Assembly: GCA_947503965.1 (NCBI GenBank)
Contig: CANNFU010000002.1
Coordinates: 372,001 to 436,000, forward strand
Length of the DNA: 64,000 nt
Direction of reading: 5' to 3'
Source: an uncultured Paracoccaceae bacterium
GTDB lineage: Bacteria; Pseudomonadota; Alphaproteobacteria; Rhodobacterales; Rhodobacteraceae
Below, in pieces: positions 51,661-61,513 of this stretch. The notes under the pieces are model-generated. The model was not told the DNA's origin. It saw only the letters and a program-made list of their open reading frames with translations, and did not search any database. The first letter of the stretch is position 1. The number at the start of each line of letters is the position of its first letter. The position numbers and the translations under genes are program-made.

Positions 51661-54477
51661 ATGACAGAAGAACCGTTAAGCATTGAATCAGACACCCCCG
51701 CCCCTCTTCTGCCAGAGATGATCGGGGCCGTCGCCACAAGGTTGCTGGCCAACAAGACACTGCTGCTTTTCGATCTCGAAACGGGCATATTGGTTGCGGC
51801 AAACGAGACCGCGCAGATGCAGCTGGGACTTGACCTGAGCAATGCGATACAGCCCACCTTTTCCGAGATGGTCGGATTTGCCACGGCCGAGCAATATTGG
51901 GATCTGCTGCGCGCCGGCGATGCCTGTGATTGGAGCGGCGCGATCGAAGGTGCGCTTGGTCTGTCAGTGACCGGCGACGCAAATGCCGTCGTCTGCGGGC
52001 TGCAAGACGCGACCACACATGTCCTGGTCCAACTCACGCCCATCACCGCAAAAGCCAGCGTCGCTGACACGGGGTCGCAGGACCCCATCTTTGCTTGTCT
52101 GCAAACCGCAATCGGAACGATCGAGTACGATCTGGATGGCAATATCATCGCGCTGAATGACCGTGCCATGACCGCCATGGAGGATTACGGAGAAGAACTT
52201 GTCGGTGCCAATCATGACAAGATCTGGCCGAAATCAGTTTGCGAATCCGAGGAATATTTTGATTTCTGGGAGAAGCTGCGGCAGGGTCGTACGGTCGAAG
52301 GGCGCTATAAACATATCACCGCCCTCGGGACCGAAGTCTGGTTTCACAGCATCTTTGCCCCGATTGATGCAAATGGCGGCCAGCCCACCCGGGTATTGCA
52401 ATGCCTGATGGACGTTTCCGAAAGCACATATGCCGCTGAAAAGGCGATCTCACAAAGCGATGGTTTGTGGAACAGCCTGCCGATGTGTGAATTCGACAAG
52501 GACCGGCATGTCGCAGCGATCAACAAGAAAATGGCCGACACACTCGGCTATGATGCCGATGATGCAATCGGCATGCATGATGATGATTTCTGCGACAAAG
52601 GTTTTGCGCGCGGCACCCTTTACACCAAAGCATGGGAGGACCTGGCCGAGGGCAAGACCCAACGCCTGCGGATCCGCCACATGTCCAAGGATCGGAACCT
52701 GATCTGGCTGTCTTCCACATTGATCCCAATCATGGATGCAGCTGGCCAGCTGCAAAAAGTCATCAAAGTTGGCGAGGACATCACCGAAGAATATGAAGAC
52801 TACATCGATTGCAGCACTATGCTTGCCGCATCGGAAGATATGATCGGGCGAGCCGAATTTGACGGCGCTGGCGCGCTGCTTCGTGGCAACAAGATGTTTC
52901 GAAAGATGTTCAAGCTCGAACAGGATGAAATGGCTAATAAGCGGCTGAGCGACCTGTTTTCAGGCCGCATGAAGGGCGATCATAAATATCGCAGCTTCTG
53001 GGACCGTATGCATGAAGGCAAAACCATTGCCAAAACCGACGAAATGCAAACCGCTGATGGTGAGACGATTTATCTCAAGGCGCTTTATGTGCCACTCTTC
53101 ACGCCGAACGGGAATTTCTGGAAGATGGCCCTGTTCTTTGTGGATGTAACGGCAAGCACGATCCGGGAAATGAAGCTCGACGAACGGATGCGCGCCATTA
53201 ACCTGACGCAGATGATGATCGAATATGCGCCAGATGGCACGGTTCTGGACATCAATGAAAAATTCACCACTGCATTCGGATTAAGTGAACGCGAAGTGAA
53301 GGGGCAAAAACTCAACACACTCTACGCCCGCGATCCAAAGGACAGCGAAATGCATCGCAAGATGTGGGACCGCGTGACGAGTGGCGAGAGCGAAACGGGC
53401 GAGTTCCGGCATCAGGACCACAATGGCAAGGACCTGTGGCTGCACGGTGCATATAGCCCGATACAGGACCCCAAGCACACCGTTTCAAGCGTCATCTTCT
53501 ACGGCAGCGACATTACAACCCAAAAGCTGCAACAGCTCGAAACCAGCTATAAGCTGGATGCGCTTCATGCGCTGCAATCTGTCATCGAATTCGATACCGC
53601 CGGAAACGTGCTGCGCGCCAATGATATCTTCCTCAAGACCTTTGGCTATTCATTGCGCGAAATTGTCGGCCAGCATCATTCCATGTTCTGTTCACCTGAT
53701 TATGTGCAGACAGAAGAATATCGTTCACTTTGGTTCAACCTTGGCAAGGGGAATGGCCACACAGGCCGCGTCCGCCGCGTTGCGCGCTTTAACCGTGATG
53801 TCTATCTTCTGGCCAATTATCACCCGGTGCGTGATATTGATGGCGCCGTGACAAAGGTGATTGAATCCGCTGTGGAGATATCGCCGCTCATCGCGCTTGA
53901 AAAAACAGCGCGGGACAGCGGTGACCAGATCACCGCGATGATCGAACACGGCGTTAATTCGACATCGAAGATCAAGAACAGCGCCGAAGGTCTGTCGGAC
54001 GCCACAAAATCGTCGCAGGACATGACCGCGCAAAACCGCGCAAATGTGGAAACCACGCTTGAAAAGCTGACACAGGTGTCATCCGAAGTGTCCGAGTTGG
54101 CCGAAATCGTCGAGGTGGTCGGCGAGATCGCCGTGCAAACCAACCTTTTGGCTTTCAACGCCGCCATCGAAGCTGCGCGGGCGGGCGAACATGGCATCGG
54201 CTTTTCGATTGTCGCCGATGAGGTACGCAAACTGGCCGAACGCAATGGCCAGGCGGCACGGGGCATCAGTCGCCATGTGGAACAGGCGACGGGATACATC
54301 TCGACCGGAACCGAAAGTGCGCATGCGCTTCTGGACGATCTGGCCGGTCAATCGCAAACACTAACGCAGAACGCCGAAGTCATTGCCGCAATTCTAAGCG
54401 AAAGCGAATTGCAACAGACCCAGATGAACCAGGTCGTTGAGATTGCAAAGGGTCTGCAATCCGTAGCCTCGGACTGA
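51661..54477 (+). CDS. Soluble chemoreceptor with six PAS domains
   Basis: A 938-residue protein without membrane spans. Six PAS units follow one another (about residues 30-120, 150-265, 270-385, 390-510, 520-635 and 640-750); typical cores are [23 protein letters not shown] and [24 protein letters not shown] short methyl-accepting signalling domain ends the protein, with the tip [48 protein letters not shown]. It should sense something inside the cell. ATG 51661 follows GAAGGATTGGTC. It is divergent from tal by about 158 bases and leads into a triple-CheW gene 9 bases later. Confidence 0.92.
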   Translation: MTEEPLSIESDTPAPLLPEMIGAVATRLLANKTLLLFDLETGILVAANETAQMQLGLDLSNAIQPTFSEMVGFATAEQYWDLLRAGDACDWSGAIEGALGLSVTGDANAVVCGLQDATTHVLVQLTPITAKASVADTGSQDPIFACLQTAIGTIEYDLDGNIIALNDRAMTAMEDYGEELVGANHDKIWPKSVCESEEYFDFWEKLRQGRTVEGRYKHITALGTEVWFHSIFAPIDANGGQPTRVLQCLMDVSESTYAAEKAISQSDGLWNSLPMCEFDKDRHVAAINKKMADTLGYDADDAIGMHDDDFCDKGFARGTLYTKAWEDLAEGKTQRLRIRHMSKDRNLIWLSSTLIPIMDAAGQLQKVIKVGEDITEEYEDYIDCSTMLAASEDMIGRAEFDGAGALLRGNKMFRKMFKLEQDEMANKRLSDLFSGRMKGDHKYRSFWDRMHEGKTIAKTDEMQTADGETIYLKALYVPLFTPNGNFWKMALFFVDVTASTIREMKLDERMRAINLTQMMIEYAPDGTVLDINEKFTTAFGLSEREVKGQKLNTLYARDPKDSEMHRKMWDRVTSGESETGEFRHQDHNGKDLWLHGAYSPIQDPKHTVSSVIFYGSDITTQKLQQLETSYKLDALHALQSVIEFDTAGNVLRANDIFLKTFGYSLREIVGQHHSMFCSPDYVQTEEYRSLWFNLGKGNGHTGRVRRVARFNRDVYLLANYHPVRDIDGAVTKVIESAVEISPLIALEKTARDSGDQITAMIEHGVNSTSKIKNSAEGLSDATKSSQDMTAQNRANVETTLEKLTQVSSEVSELAEIVEVVGEIAVQTNLLAFNAAIEAARAGEHGIGFSIVADEVRKLAERNGQAARGISRHVEQATGYISTGTESAHALLDDLAGQSQTLTQNAEVIAAILSESELQQTQMNQVVEIAKGLQSVASD

Positions 54478-54486
54478 TGCCGCACG

Positions 54487-55911
54487 ATGGCCGAAACTGA
54501 CAGCATGCAGTTCGGGATCATTCAGATCGGGCCAAGCCTGATTGCGATCCCGATCGAACATCTTTCCGAAGTCCTTCATGTGCGAAAGGAAGAACCAATC
54601 GCACAAAATGGCGCATTGCTGCGCGGTGGTATTGAACTGCGCGGCCGCATCGTACCCATCCTTGATGTCCAGGCATTGGCGGGGTTGCCCGAACCGGATG
54701 CCGCCGCGAAACTGGGCGTTATCATTGAGCATGCGCAGCGCCTTGTTGTGATCTTCGCCGACAAGATCGTCGGCATTGCCACAATTGCAGCCAAGGACAT
54801 TCATGGCATTTCGAAAGGTTGCGACGCGGACACGCCGTTGTTCAAGAATATCTTCGCCTACGACGACGGCTTTGCCTCTGTTCTTGATGTGGCGACAACC
54901 TTCGCATCGCCCGATATCTTCACTGCTAAAAGGCCGGATATTTCAAAGAAAGATGTCTTGCGGACACATGAACCGGTTCTCACATTCGAAGCCGGACGGG
55001 CCTTATATTCGGTTCCCGCGGTCGAGGTTTACGCAGCCATTCCAAGGCAGCGTATCGAAAGAACGGCGATCACGATGGGCGCCTGCTTGGGCGAGATCAC
55101 CTATCACGGGCGCCGTATCCCGGTTGTATGTCCTTTCACCATCCTGGGTTTAGGCAATCGGGAACGCCCTGCATTGACGGAAATCGTCGCCTTGCGGTTT
55201 CCAGACGATCTGGTGCTGGGCTTCGCAGTTGATGCAATCCACGAGATCGGCACATTTTCCGGGGTAAAGGAAACCACCATCCCGATTTGGCAGTCGGGCC
55301 GCAACTTTATCGACCGGGTTGTTATCCGCAACGATGATGAACAGATTTTTGCGATCAATCTGGAAAACCTGCGCGCAGCCACCGATCTTCTAACCATTGC
55401 CAAACTGTCGCAAGACGACCAGCCGTCAGAAACGCCGCCGCAGACCCAGATCTCAAGCGAACAGAACATCACCCGCGAGAAAGAGCGGTATCTTGTCGTT
55501 GACGCCTGTGACCGGCTTGCCATTCCTCTGTCGCAGGTCAACCGCATTGTCGAACCACCCACCCGCACGACACCGGCGGATGCCGGAACGCCGGGCTTTT
55601 CCGGATATTTTTCGCGCTTCAACGAAAGCATTGCATTATTTGACCTCGGGGCGTGCCGGGGGCGGCAGGCAGTCAACGACACACGCGCGAAGATATTGCT
55701 GACCGGGCGGCCGGGGCATCAGATTGGGTTTCTCGTTGACCATGTCGTCAGTATTGAGATGTCCGAATGGTGCGAAAAGCCTGGGGCTGCCAAAAAGCGA
55801 GGGGAGACAACCCTTGTCCAACTGGGCGATGGGCCCGCCGCAAAGGTGTTGCCAGCATTCAATCTTCTTGAAGCACTTGACGATCACGCGGCGAAGTCTG
55901 TCTGCGGCTAG
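54487..55911 (+). CDS. Triple CheW-domain protein
   Basis: The 474-residue protein holds three CheW-like folds: about 5-140 (IIQIGPSLIAIPIEHLSEVL, IELRGRIVPILDVQALAG), 165-310 (ITYHGRRIPVVCPFTILG, VALRFPDDLVLGFAVDAI) and 340-465 (YLVVDACDRLAIPLSQVNRIVEPP, IALFDLGA, HQIGFLVDHVVSIEM). CheW links chemoreceptors to the CheA kinase; three copies in one chain could make a denser array or a dedicated coupling unit. It starts 9 bases after the PAS receptor gene. No cheA or cheY is in the window. Confidence 0.9.
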   Translation: MAETDSMQFGIIQIGPSLIAIPIEHLSEVLHVRKEEPIAQNGALLRGGIELRGRIVPILDVQALAGLPEPDAAAKLGVIIEHAQRLVVIFADKIVGIATIAAKDIHGISKGCDADTPLFKNIFAYDDGFASVLDVATTFASPDIFTAKRPDISKKDVLRTHEPVLTFEAGRALYSVPAVEVYAAIPRQRIERTAITMGACLGEITYHGRRIPVVCPFTILGLGNRERPALTEIVALRFPDDLVLGFAVDAIHEIGTFSGVKETTIPIWQSGRNFIDRVVIRNDDEQIFAINLENLRAATDLLTIAKLSQDDQPSETPPQTQISSEQNITREKERYLVVDACDRLAIPLSQVNRIVEPPTRTTPADAGTPGFSGYFSRFNESIALFDLGACRGRQAVNDTRAKILLTGRPGHQIGFLVDHVVSIEMSEWCEKPGAAKKRGETTLVQLGDGPAAKVLPAFNLLEALDDHAAKSVCG

Positions 55912-56332
55912 GCCAAACAAAAGATCACGCAGCCCAAGCACCGCACGGACACACCAGAGTGAATCCCGCTAGTGCAGACCTGTCGCGCTGCACCTATATT
56001 GGCAGCGCGGCAAAAGCACCAACGCCAATAGCCCTACTGGCGTCAGGCCAACATTGCCGCTGCATCAAATCGTGATCGCAGCACCAGTACATGTCAGGTA
56101 GCGTTTCAACAGAGCGTCCCTCCCCCCCCCCCAAAAAAATCACGGCATCCCGGAATAAATCCGTCACCCTGGACGTAAATCAAACGACTGTGCCGTGCGA
56201 GGTAGACCGACAGACCCAAGGGGCATCGGCCCGTCGCGGTCTGCAACCACACGCGCCCAGGCCAAAGCAGCAACGAACGTAGAATGTGTTAACGCCACAG
56301 CCGCGCGGGCGTCCTGAACCGGAGAATGAAAC
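55912..56332. other. Non-coding gap with a C11A7 homopolymer run
   Basis: A 421-base gap. Eleven C followed by seven A occupy 56122-56139, preceded by a CCCT stretch. No convincing gene or terminator is seen. The start of the next gene lies about 190 bases downstream of the run, which could alter promoter spacing by slippage or be a sequencing-sensitive site. Confidence 0.5.
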
Positions 56333-58009
56333 ATGTCAAAGCCCCTAACCCTTGCAGCCCTTGCAAATGCGTCATCGCATGAAACGTCGGCCTTGCCATG
56401 TAAGGCACTGAAAATAAGCGTTTTTGGAGAACTCCAGGTCGCACAAAGCGGACAGACGCAACAATTGCCCCCCTCACGCAAGGCGCGCGCGCTGCTTGCT
56501 TATCTGGCGATGACAGGTCGCCCGGTGCGACGCGAACGTCTGTGCGAAATGCTGTGGAGCATCCCCGATGACCCAAGAGCGTCTCTGCGGTGGGCGCTGA
56601 GCCGTATTCGCAAGGTGATTGATACCCCTGACATACAGCGCATTCAGGCAGATCGCGAACGTATCGCCATCGACCTGAGCGATGTCGAGGTTGATTTCGT
56701 CACCGCACGTAGCCTTCTGTTTGACAGCGATCGGATCATTTCCGCAAAGGATCTCAGCACGATCGCAAATACCCTATCCGAAACCGTTCTTGACGGTTTG
56801 GACTATGCCGGAGAGCAGGACTTTGAAACCTGGCTGATGGGCGAGCGTGAAGATGCACGCCTGATGCAGGTCAACGCGCTGCGTCGGCTGGCGACACATG
56901 CCGATCTTGACCCGGCCGACCGGATCAAATGGTCATATCGCTGGCTGGACCTGATGCCGTTCGAGGCACAGGCCGCAAACAGCCTGATCGCCGATTTCCG
57001 TGCGACCGGCCGTTTCGAAGAGGCCGCAAGCATCGAACGTCGCTTTCGGCGCGATACAAGACACACATCTGTCGATCTTGTGCCGGACTACAAACAGGTA
57101 CAGCGCCTCACGCCGCCCGCCAACATCGAAAGGCCACCGCGCGACAGCAGCAGACGCTGGCGGTTACGAAGCCAGACCATCAGCTTTTGCAAGTCTGATG
57201 ACATCAACATCGCCTATGCCGAGGTTGGCGAAGGGCGCCCCTTGGTCAAGGCCGCCAATTGGCTGAACCATCTTGAACTGGACTGGGGCAGCCCGATCTG
57301 GGGACAGGCGTTTCTTGCCTGCGCCCATGAACGCCGCTTTATCCGCTATGACAGCCGCGGCAACGGTTTGTCAGACTGGAATGTCAAAGATATCAATATG
57401 GAGGCCTTCGTAGCAGACCTCGAGGCCGTCGTCGATGCGGCAGGCATCGACCGGTTCCCGTTGTTGGGCATCTCGCAAGGCTGCGCGGTCTCAATCGAAT
57501 ATGCCGCAAGACATCCAGAGCGCGTGTCGGGACTTGTTTTGATTTCGGGCTACGCGGCAGGCTGGCGCATCGGCTCCACCCCGCAAGAGCGTGAAAGACG
57601 CGAGGCCGTCATGACCCTGACCCGGCACGGCTGGGGCACGCCGAACCCCGCTTACCGCCAGATCTTTTCGCAAACCTTCATGCCGGACGCAAAACCCGAA
57701 GATCTGGATTGGTTCAACGAATTTCAGCGGCAAACAACGTCGCCGGAAAACGCGGCAAGGTTTCTGGATGCATTCGGCGATATCGATGTGCGCCATCGCC
57801 TGCGCGACATCAAGGCACCGACAATCGTGTTTCACGCGCGCGGCGACCAGCGCATCGACATCAACCAAGCCAGAGAGCTGGCAACCGAGATCCCCGGCGC
57901 GGAATTCGTCCCGCTCGACAGTCGCAATCATATCTTGCTTGAATCAGAGCCCGCCTGGCAGACCTGCCTGGACAAAGCGATCGCTTTCTTTCGGAAACAT
58001 GATATCTGA
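56333..58009 (+). CDS. BTAD-type transcriptional regulator fused to an alpha/beta hydrolase
   Basis: Residues 28-110 form a winged helix of the OmpR/SARP type (LKISVFGELQV, PPSRKARALLAYLAMTGRPVRRERLCEMLW, RASLRWALSRIRKVID). Residues about 115-245 form a helical BTAD-like segment. Residues about 280-558 form an alpha/beta hydrolase: nucleophile Ser381 in LLGISQGCA, then the acid in FHARGDQRID and the His in DSRNHILLE. A regulator carrying a complete hydrolase triad may sense or destroy a lipid-like or lactone signal. It converges on the ECF sigma-factor gene, 13 bases away. Confidence 0.85.
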   Translation: MSKPLTLAALANASSHETSALPCKALKISVFGELQVAQSGQTQQLPPSRKARALLAYLAMTGRPVRRERLCEMLWSIPDDPRASLRWALSRIRKVIDTPDIQRIQADRERIAIDLSDVEVDFVTARSLLFDSDRIISAKDLSTIANTLSETVLDGLDYAGEQDFETWLMGEREDARLMQVNALRRLATHADLDPADRIKWSYRWLDLMPFEAQAANSLIADFRATGRFEEAASIERRFRRDTRHTSVDLVPDYKQVQRLTPPANIERPPRDSSRRWRLRSQTISFCKSDDINIAYAEVGEGRPLVKAANWLNHLELDWGSPIWGQAFLACAHERRFIRYDSRGNGLSDWNVKDINMEAFVADLEAVVDAAGIDRFPLLGISQGCAVSIEYAARHPERVSGLVLISGYAAGWRIGSTPQERERREAVMTLTRHGWGTPNPAYRQIFSQTFMPDAKPEDLDWFNEFQRQTTSPENAARFLDAFGDIDVRHRLRDIKAPTIVFHARGDQRIDINQARELATEIPGAEFVPLDSRNHILLESEPAWQTCLDKAIAFFRKHDI

Positions 58010-58022
58010 ACGGCCTGCCACA

Positions 58023-58520
58023 TCAGGCGTGGTGGTTCAGCCTGCGACGCGCGCCCGGTTGGGCAGAAAGTATCTTGCGGGCCCGATGCACCAGTATGGC
58101 AATCGTGTCCTTGGGCACATGAAACAGCGCGGCGGCTTCTGCATAGCTGTACCCTTCCACCGAAACAATCAACAAGATAGACCCAAGATCGGCCGGTAAA
58201 TCATTGATCATGTTGGACGATTCCTGTTCCTTCACTTCTTCCTGGTGCGCATAGACGCTCTCTGCATCATCCCGAAACATATCGCGAAAATCCTCCGCAC
58301 GCAGCCGCACCCGGCGGCGCTGCCTCTCGGAGACCCAGCAATTGCGCAGGATACCAAACACCCACCGGTCAAGCGGTTGATCGCGGTCCCTTTGCCCGGC
58401 ATGGCCAAGCGCCCGCGTGCAGGCTTCGCGCAGGATATTATCGGCATCATCTTCGGTACAGGTCAGGGTCAACGCAAAGCGACGCAGCCTCGGCAACAAG
58501 GCAATGATTTCGTCAGTCAT
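58023..58520 (-). CDS. ECF-like RNA polymerase sigma factor
   Basis: From ATG 58520 it has 165 residues. LPRLRRFALTLTCTEDDADNILREACTRAL is region 2, with LDRWVFGILRNCWVSERQRRR as its end. VSVEGYSYAEAAALFHVPKDTIAILVHRARKIL is region 4. It directs RNA polymerase to stress- or signal-specific promoters. No anti-sigma gene is adjacent. An upstream TTG (58541) is a poorer start. Confidence 0.88.
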   Translation of the reverse strand: MTDEIIALLPRLRRFALTLTCTEDDADNILREACTRALGHAGQRDRDQPLDRWVFGILRNCWVSERQRRRVRLRAEDFRDMFRDDAESVYAHQEEVKEQESSNMINDLPADLGSILLIVSVEGYSYAEAAALFHVPKDTIAILVHRARKILSAQPGARRRLNHHA

Positions 58521-59271
58521 TGCAGGATGTCTTACGGCCAATCTTCATTCACTCCAAAATCGGGGTTGAACGGGGGAGAAGTCTTACGGTCGGGCTGGAC
58601 GCATCGGCGCCGAACGGCCCGTGGATCACATCAGTGGGAGCCTGCATGATGTCAGTGGGTGCAGGCGAGCAAATGACAAATCTGCCGGGCACAAGCGAAA
58701 ACCGCCCGACATGACGTGTCGCTCATTTCATGCTGTCCTTCTGCATGCATGTGCTCTGCGCGGCTGAATTTCTGCGGTAAAATTCTCAATAAGACCGACA
58801 CAGGACGGCTTTGCTGGGATTGATAGGTTTGTCTCGGGCACCTGACGCTCCAGGATTAAAATTGTTCAAATAAAACAATGCGCCAGGCAAAATTCGGCAT
58901 CCGCCTGACGGAATCGTCGCACCAACATGCGTCGCAAGCGTTGTAACCAGCGTGGTAACAACGGTGGAAATTTCGCGAGAATACGTTTTTTTTAGCATGC
59001 GTGCTGCCGGTGACGACGTGCGCGGAGACAAGCATCGTAACCTTTGAACACCCAAGACGCCGCTCGCGGCATGGCCCTCGGCACCTCAACCAGGGACATC
59101 AAACCGAAGGGTTGGTCGTCTTTTCGAAGGGCCGCCGAACCAGGCTTTTGAGTTCTCTGACTTTGGCAACCTGCGCGAAATTGACGCTGCGATTTTCATT
59201 GACTTTCCCTTACGGCAAGCGCAACAAAGATATTGTTAAAGCTAATTTTTTAACGAGATATGGTGGGTAAA
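58521..59271. other. Non-coding gap upstream of a small exported protein
   Basis: About 750 bases with only short open frames that lack ribosome sites and family character. A short inverted repeat, GTTAAA (59235-59240) and TTTAAC (59249-59254), lies just upstream of the next gene. It must contain the promoters of the sigma-factor gene and of the 59272 gene. I see no RNA gene. Confidence 0.45.
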
Positions 59272-59535
59272 ATGGTAAACAAAACTACTGGTGCGATCTG
59301 CGCCATTACTTTCTCTGCATTAACAGCATTCACGCCAACACTTGCGACTGCGAACGAGATGGCGCTCACATTCGAGGATCAAGGTGTGACAATTGCCGGT
59401 CAATATGCCGGTTTTCGATCAAATGCTTATGTCCTGATCACCACTGCGGGCGTCATTCACGTGCCTGCAAATCTGGTAAAGTGTGACGGCGTGGATTGTC
59501 TCGAAATCCTGTCCGCCGAAAATCAGGACAGCTGA
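59272..59535 (+). CDS. Small exported protein of unknown function
   Basis: From ATG 59272 (GGTGGGTA upstream) it has 87 residues. A Sec signal peptide (VNKTTGAICAITFSALTAFTPTLATANE) ends near residue 28, leaving a roughly 59-residue mature part with two probable beta hairpins and two Cys close together (KCDGVDCLEIL). No family is recognised. The isolated gene sits between an ECF sigma-factor gene and a hairpin. ATG 59260 is an alternative start. Confidence 0.65.
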   Translation: MVNKTTGAICAITFSALTAFTPTLATANEMALTFEDQGVTIAGQYAGFRSNAYVLITTAGVIHVPANLVKCDGVDCLEILSAENQDS

Positions 59536-59558
59536 TCAAACCTTATTGGCGATGAAAC

Positions 59559-59583
59559 GCCCGGCGACAAAAAGTTGCCGGGC
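59559..59583. terminator. Hairpin terminating converging genes
   Basis: GCCCGGCGAC (59559-59568) and GTTGCCGGGC (59574-59583) pair over ten bases (one G:T) around an AAAAA loop. It is 23 bases after the small gene's stop and 12 bases before the end of the opposing oxidoreductase gene, so it probably stops both. On the minus strand the loop reads TTTTT, and no T-run follows the stem on the plus strand. Confidence 0.6.
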
Positions 59584-59595
59584 ATTCCAATCTGT

Positions 59596-60696
59596 TCACC
59601 CGTGCGCCGCCAACTGAACCGCCTGCCCGGTCCGCGCGCTTTCTTGCGCAGCCAGACCAATCGCAATGGCCTTTGCGCCATCCTGCAGCGTCACCTCGAC
59701 ATCGCCCTCCCCCCTCAACACCGCGTTGAACCGCTGATGCTGATAAAAGGTCGATCCGTTGTGGTCTCCAGCGTCAAGCAAAGTGGGGTCAACAGGAATT
59801 TCTGACACAAAAGGGCCCTTTGGCGCGCGTGGGCTGATGATCATTTGCGGCACAGGTGGATCGCCCAGCAGTTTCGGCCAGAAGCGCCCCGGCCCCGGCA
59901 CCAGCGCCTCGATCTTGCCCTTGGGGCCGACCGCGCTGATCTCTTCCTGCCACTTTGACCCTTCGGCGAACATGCACAATTCCAGCATCGCGCGCGCGCC
60001 TTTGGAGAAATCAAGGATCACGTAGCCATTGTCCCAGATATCAGGCGCCACCCCATCGTATCGTTCATCAATGTGGTTCAACGACTGGCCCGCGCTTGCC
60101 ATCACCCGCACCGGCTCATCATCCAGAATAAGCCGCATCAGATCAAAGAAGTGGCAGCATTTCTCGACCAATGTGCCGCCCGTTTTGGCATTGAACCGGT
60201 TCCAATCGCCAATCTTTGGCAAAAACGGAAAGCGATGCTCGCGGATGGTCAGCATCTTGATCCCGCCGGTCGCCTGCTCGGCCTGTGCAATCAGGGCTGC
60301 GACCGGCGGCATATACCGATACTCCATCGCCACCCAGACCGGGTAGGGGTAATCCTTGAACAGGGTCTCAAGCACCGGCGCGTCTGCGGGATCTGTGTAA
60401 AGCGGCTTTTCACACAAGATCGGCATGGGCCTTGTCGCCACAATCTGCTTGAGCTGCGGCACATGCAGATAATTCGGGCTGACAATCACCACCGCGTCCA
60501 GCGCCTCAAACGCCAGCAACTCTTCCAGCGATCCCGCCACATGCGCATCCTGCGCCAGTGTTGCCGCCGACTCAGCCAGTTCCGGCACCGGGTCATAGAC
60601 CACCGACACCCGCCCTTGCGGCAGCAGATTGATGTTCAGAATATGTTCGCGGCCCATCATGCCGCAGCCGATCAGGCCGTAGTTCACCGTTTCCAC
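59596..60696 (-). CDS. Gfo/Idh/MocA family sugar-type oxidoreductase
   Basis: A 366-residue protein. NYGLIGCGMMGREHILNI is the Rossmann NAD(P)-binding start, and ALDAVVIVSPNYLHVPQLKQI and PILCEKPLYTDPADAPVL carry the E-K-P motif with the catalytic Lys. GTLVEKCCHFFDLMRLILDDEPVRV provides the substrate His. These enzymes oxidise or epimerise sugars and inositols. It follows the GntR gene by 6 bases on the same strand, next to a monooxygenase operon on the other strand. Confidence 0.9.
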   Translation of the reverse strand: METVNYGLIGCGMMGREHILNINLLPQGRVSVVYDPVPELAESAATLAQDAHVAGSLEELLAFEALDAVVIVSPNYLHVPQLKQIVATRPMPILCEKPLYTDPADAPVLETLFKDYPYPVWVAMEYRYMPPVAALIAQAEQATGGIKMLTIREHRFPFLPKIGDWNRFNAKTGGTLVEKCCHFFDLMRLILDDEPVRVMASAGQSLNHIDERYDGVAPDIWDNGYVILDFSKGARAMLELCMFAEGSKWQEEISAVGPKGKIEALVPGPGRFWPKLLGDPPVPQMIISPRAPKGPFVSEIPVDPTLLDAGDHNGSTFYQHQRFNAVLRGEGDVEVTLQDGAKAIAIGLAAQESARTGQAVQLAAHG

Positions 60697-60702
60697 GTCG
60701 CG

Positions 60703-61410
60703 TTAACCTTTTCCCATGCGAGAGACGTAAGTGGCGCGCCCGGCATCATACCAGGTGCGCGAAAATTCTGCCGGTTCCTTGGTGGCGGTCCGGCTGATCC
60801 GTTCAATATAGCCAGCGGTCTGCCCGGCGTTCAGATGAAACGCCGCTGGGGTCCAGTCCGGCACCACATCCACGCCAATGCGATCCTCGACAGCGGCAAT
60901 CACCAGACCCAGTTCATGGCGGTAAAAGTGGTAAAGCGATTCCGACAGATCATCCCGCGCGATCACATCGCGCTGCGACCCGTCCAACCAGATCTCTTCC
61001 AGCGCCACCAAGACACCATCCAGCGATCGTAGCCTGCGGATACGATGCCCCTCCGGATGCCCACCCAGGCGCGCAAAGCCCTCAGGCTTGGACAATCGAT
61101 CCGCCGACAACACCTCTGCCGTTGGCAACCCACCACCTTTCAACAATTCCAGCCGGAAAAACGCATAAACGGATTCCACCGCAGGTCGGTGCCGCACGTA
61201 ATTCCCCGACCCTTGCACCCGATCCAGAAGCCCCTTGGCTTCCACATCCGCCAGCGCTTTGCGCAAGGTACCGACAGCCACCCCCAGATCGTCCGCCATA
61301 TCCCGTTCTGGCGGCAACCGCGCACCATCGGCCAGATGCCCGGCGGCAATCTCGCGGATCAGCATTTCGCTGAGCTGGATGAATTTCGGTAAGGCCGAGG
61401 TTTTCGCCAT
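60703..61410 (-). CDS. GntR-family regulator (HutC/UTRA type)
   Basis: From ATG 61410 (GGGAGGGGTCGCC upstream) it has 235 residues. IREIAAGHLADGARLPPERDMADDLGVAVGTLRKALADVEAKGLLDRVQGSGNYV is the GntR winged helix. The rest (RIRRLRSLDGVLVALEEIWLDG, LYHFYRHELGLVIAAVEDRI) is a UTRA-type ligand domain that binds small sugars or acids. It is divergent from the monooxygenase operon and upstream of the oxidoreductase, and most likely controls both. Confidence 0.88.
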   Translation of the reverse strand: MAKTSALPKFIQLSEMLIREIAAGHLADGARLPPERDMADDLGVAVGTLRKALADVEAKGLLDRVQGSGNYVRHRPAVESVYAFFRLELLKGGGLPTAEVLSADRLSKPEGFARLGGHPEGHRIRRLRSLDGVLVALEEIWLDGSQRDVIARDDLSESLYHFYRHELGLVIAAVEDRIGVDVVPDWTPAAFHLNAGQTAGYIERISRTATKEPAEFSRTWYDAGRATYVSRMGKG

Positions 61411-61451
61411 GGCGACCCCTCCCAAGGCCCACCAGATAAATTGATACACTA

Positions 61452-61491
61452 TTGTTGCACAGAAAATTGCATGCTACGCAAGAGGCAACAA
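61452..61491. promoter_or_regulatory. Nested inverted repeats between GntR and monooxygenase genes (possible operator)
   Basis: TTGTTGC (61452-61458) and GCAACAA (61485-61491) form a 7-bp inverted repeat; inside it, TTGC (61467-61470) and GCAA (61478-61481) form a second with nearly the same centre. It lies in the 103-base divergent region, where a GntR operator is expected. Confidence 0.4.
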
Positions 61492-61513
61492 CACATCTCG
61501 GGGAGGAGAATCG

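Noticed and set aside
56091-56282. Small plus-strand frame spanning the C11A7 run
   Set aside because: Low complexity with a homopolymer inside it; a frame across such a run is unreliable.
58786-59055. Minus-strand 89-codon frame in the gap after the sigma-factor gene
   Set aside because: Lacks a ribosome site and recognisable features; composition is not protein-like.
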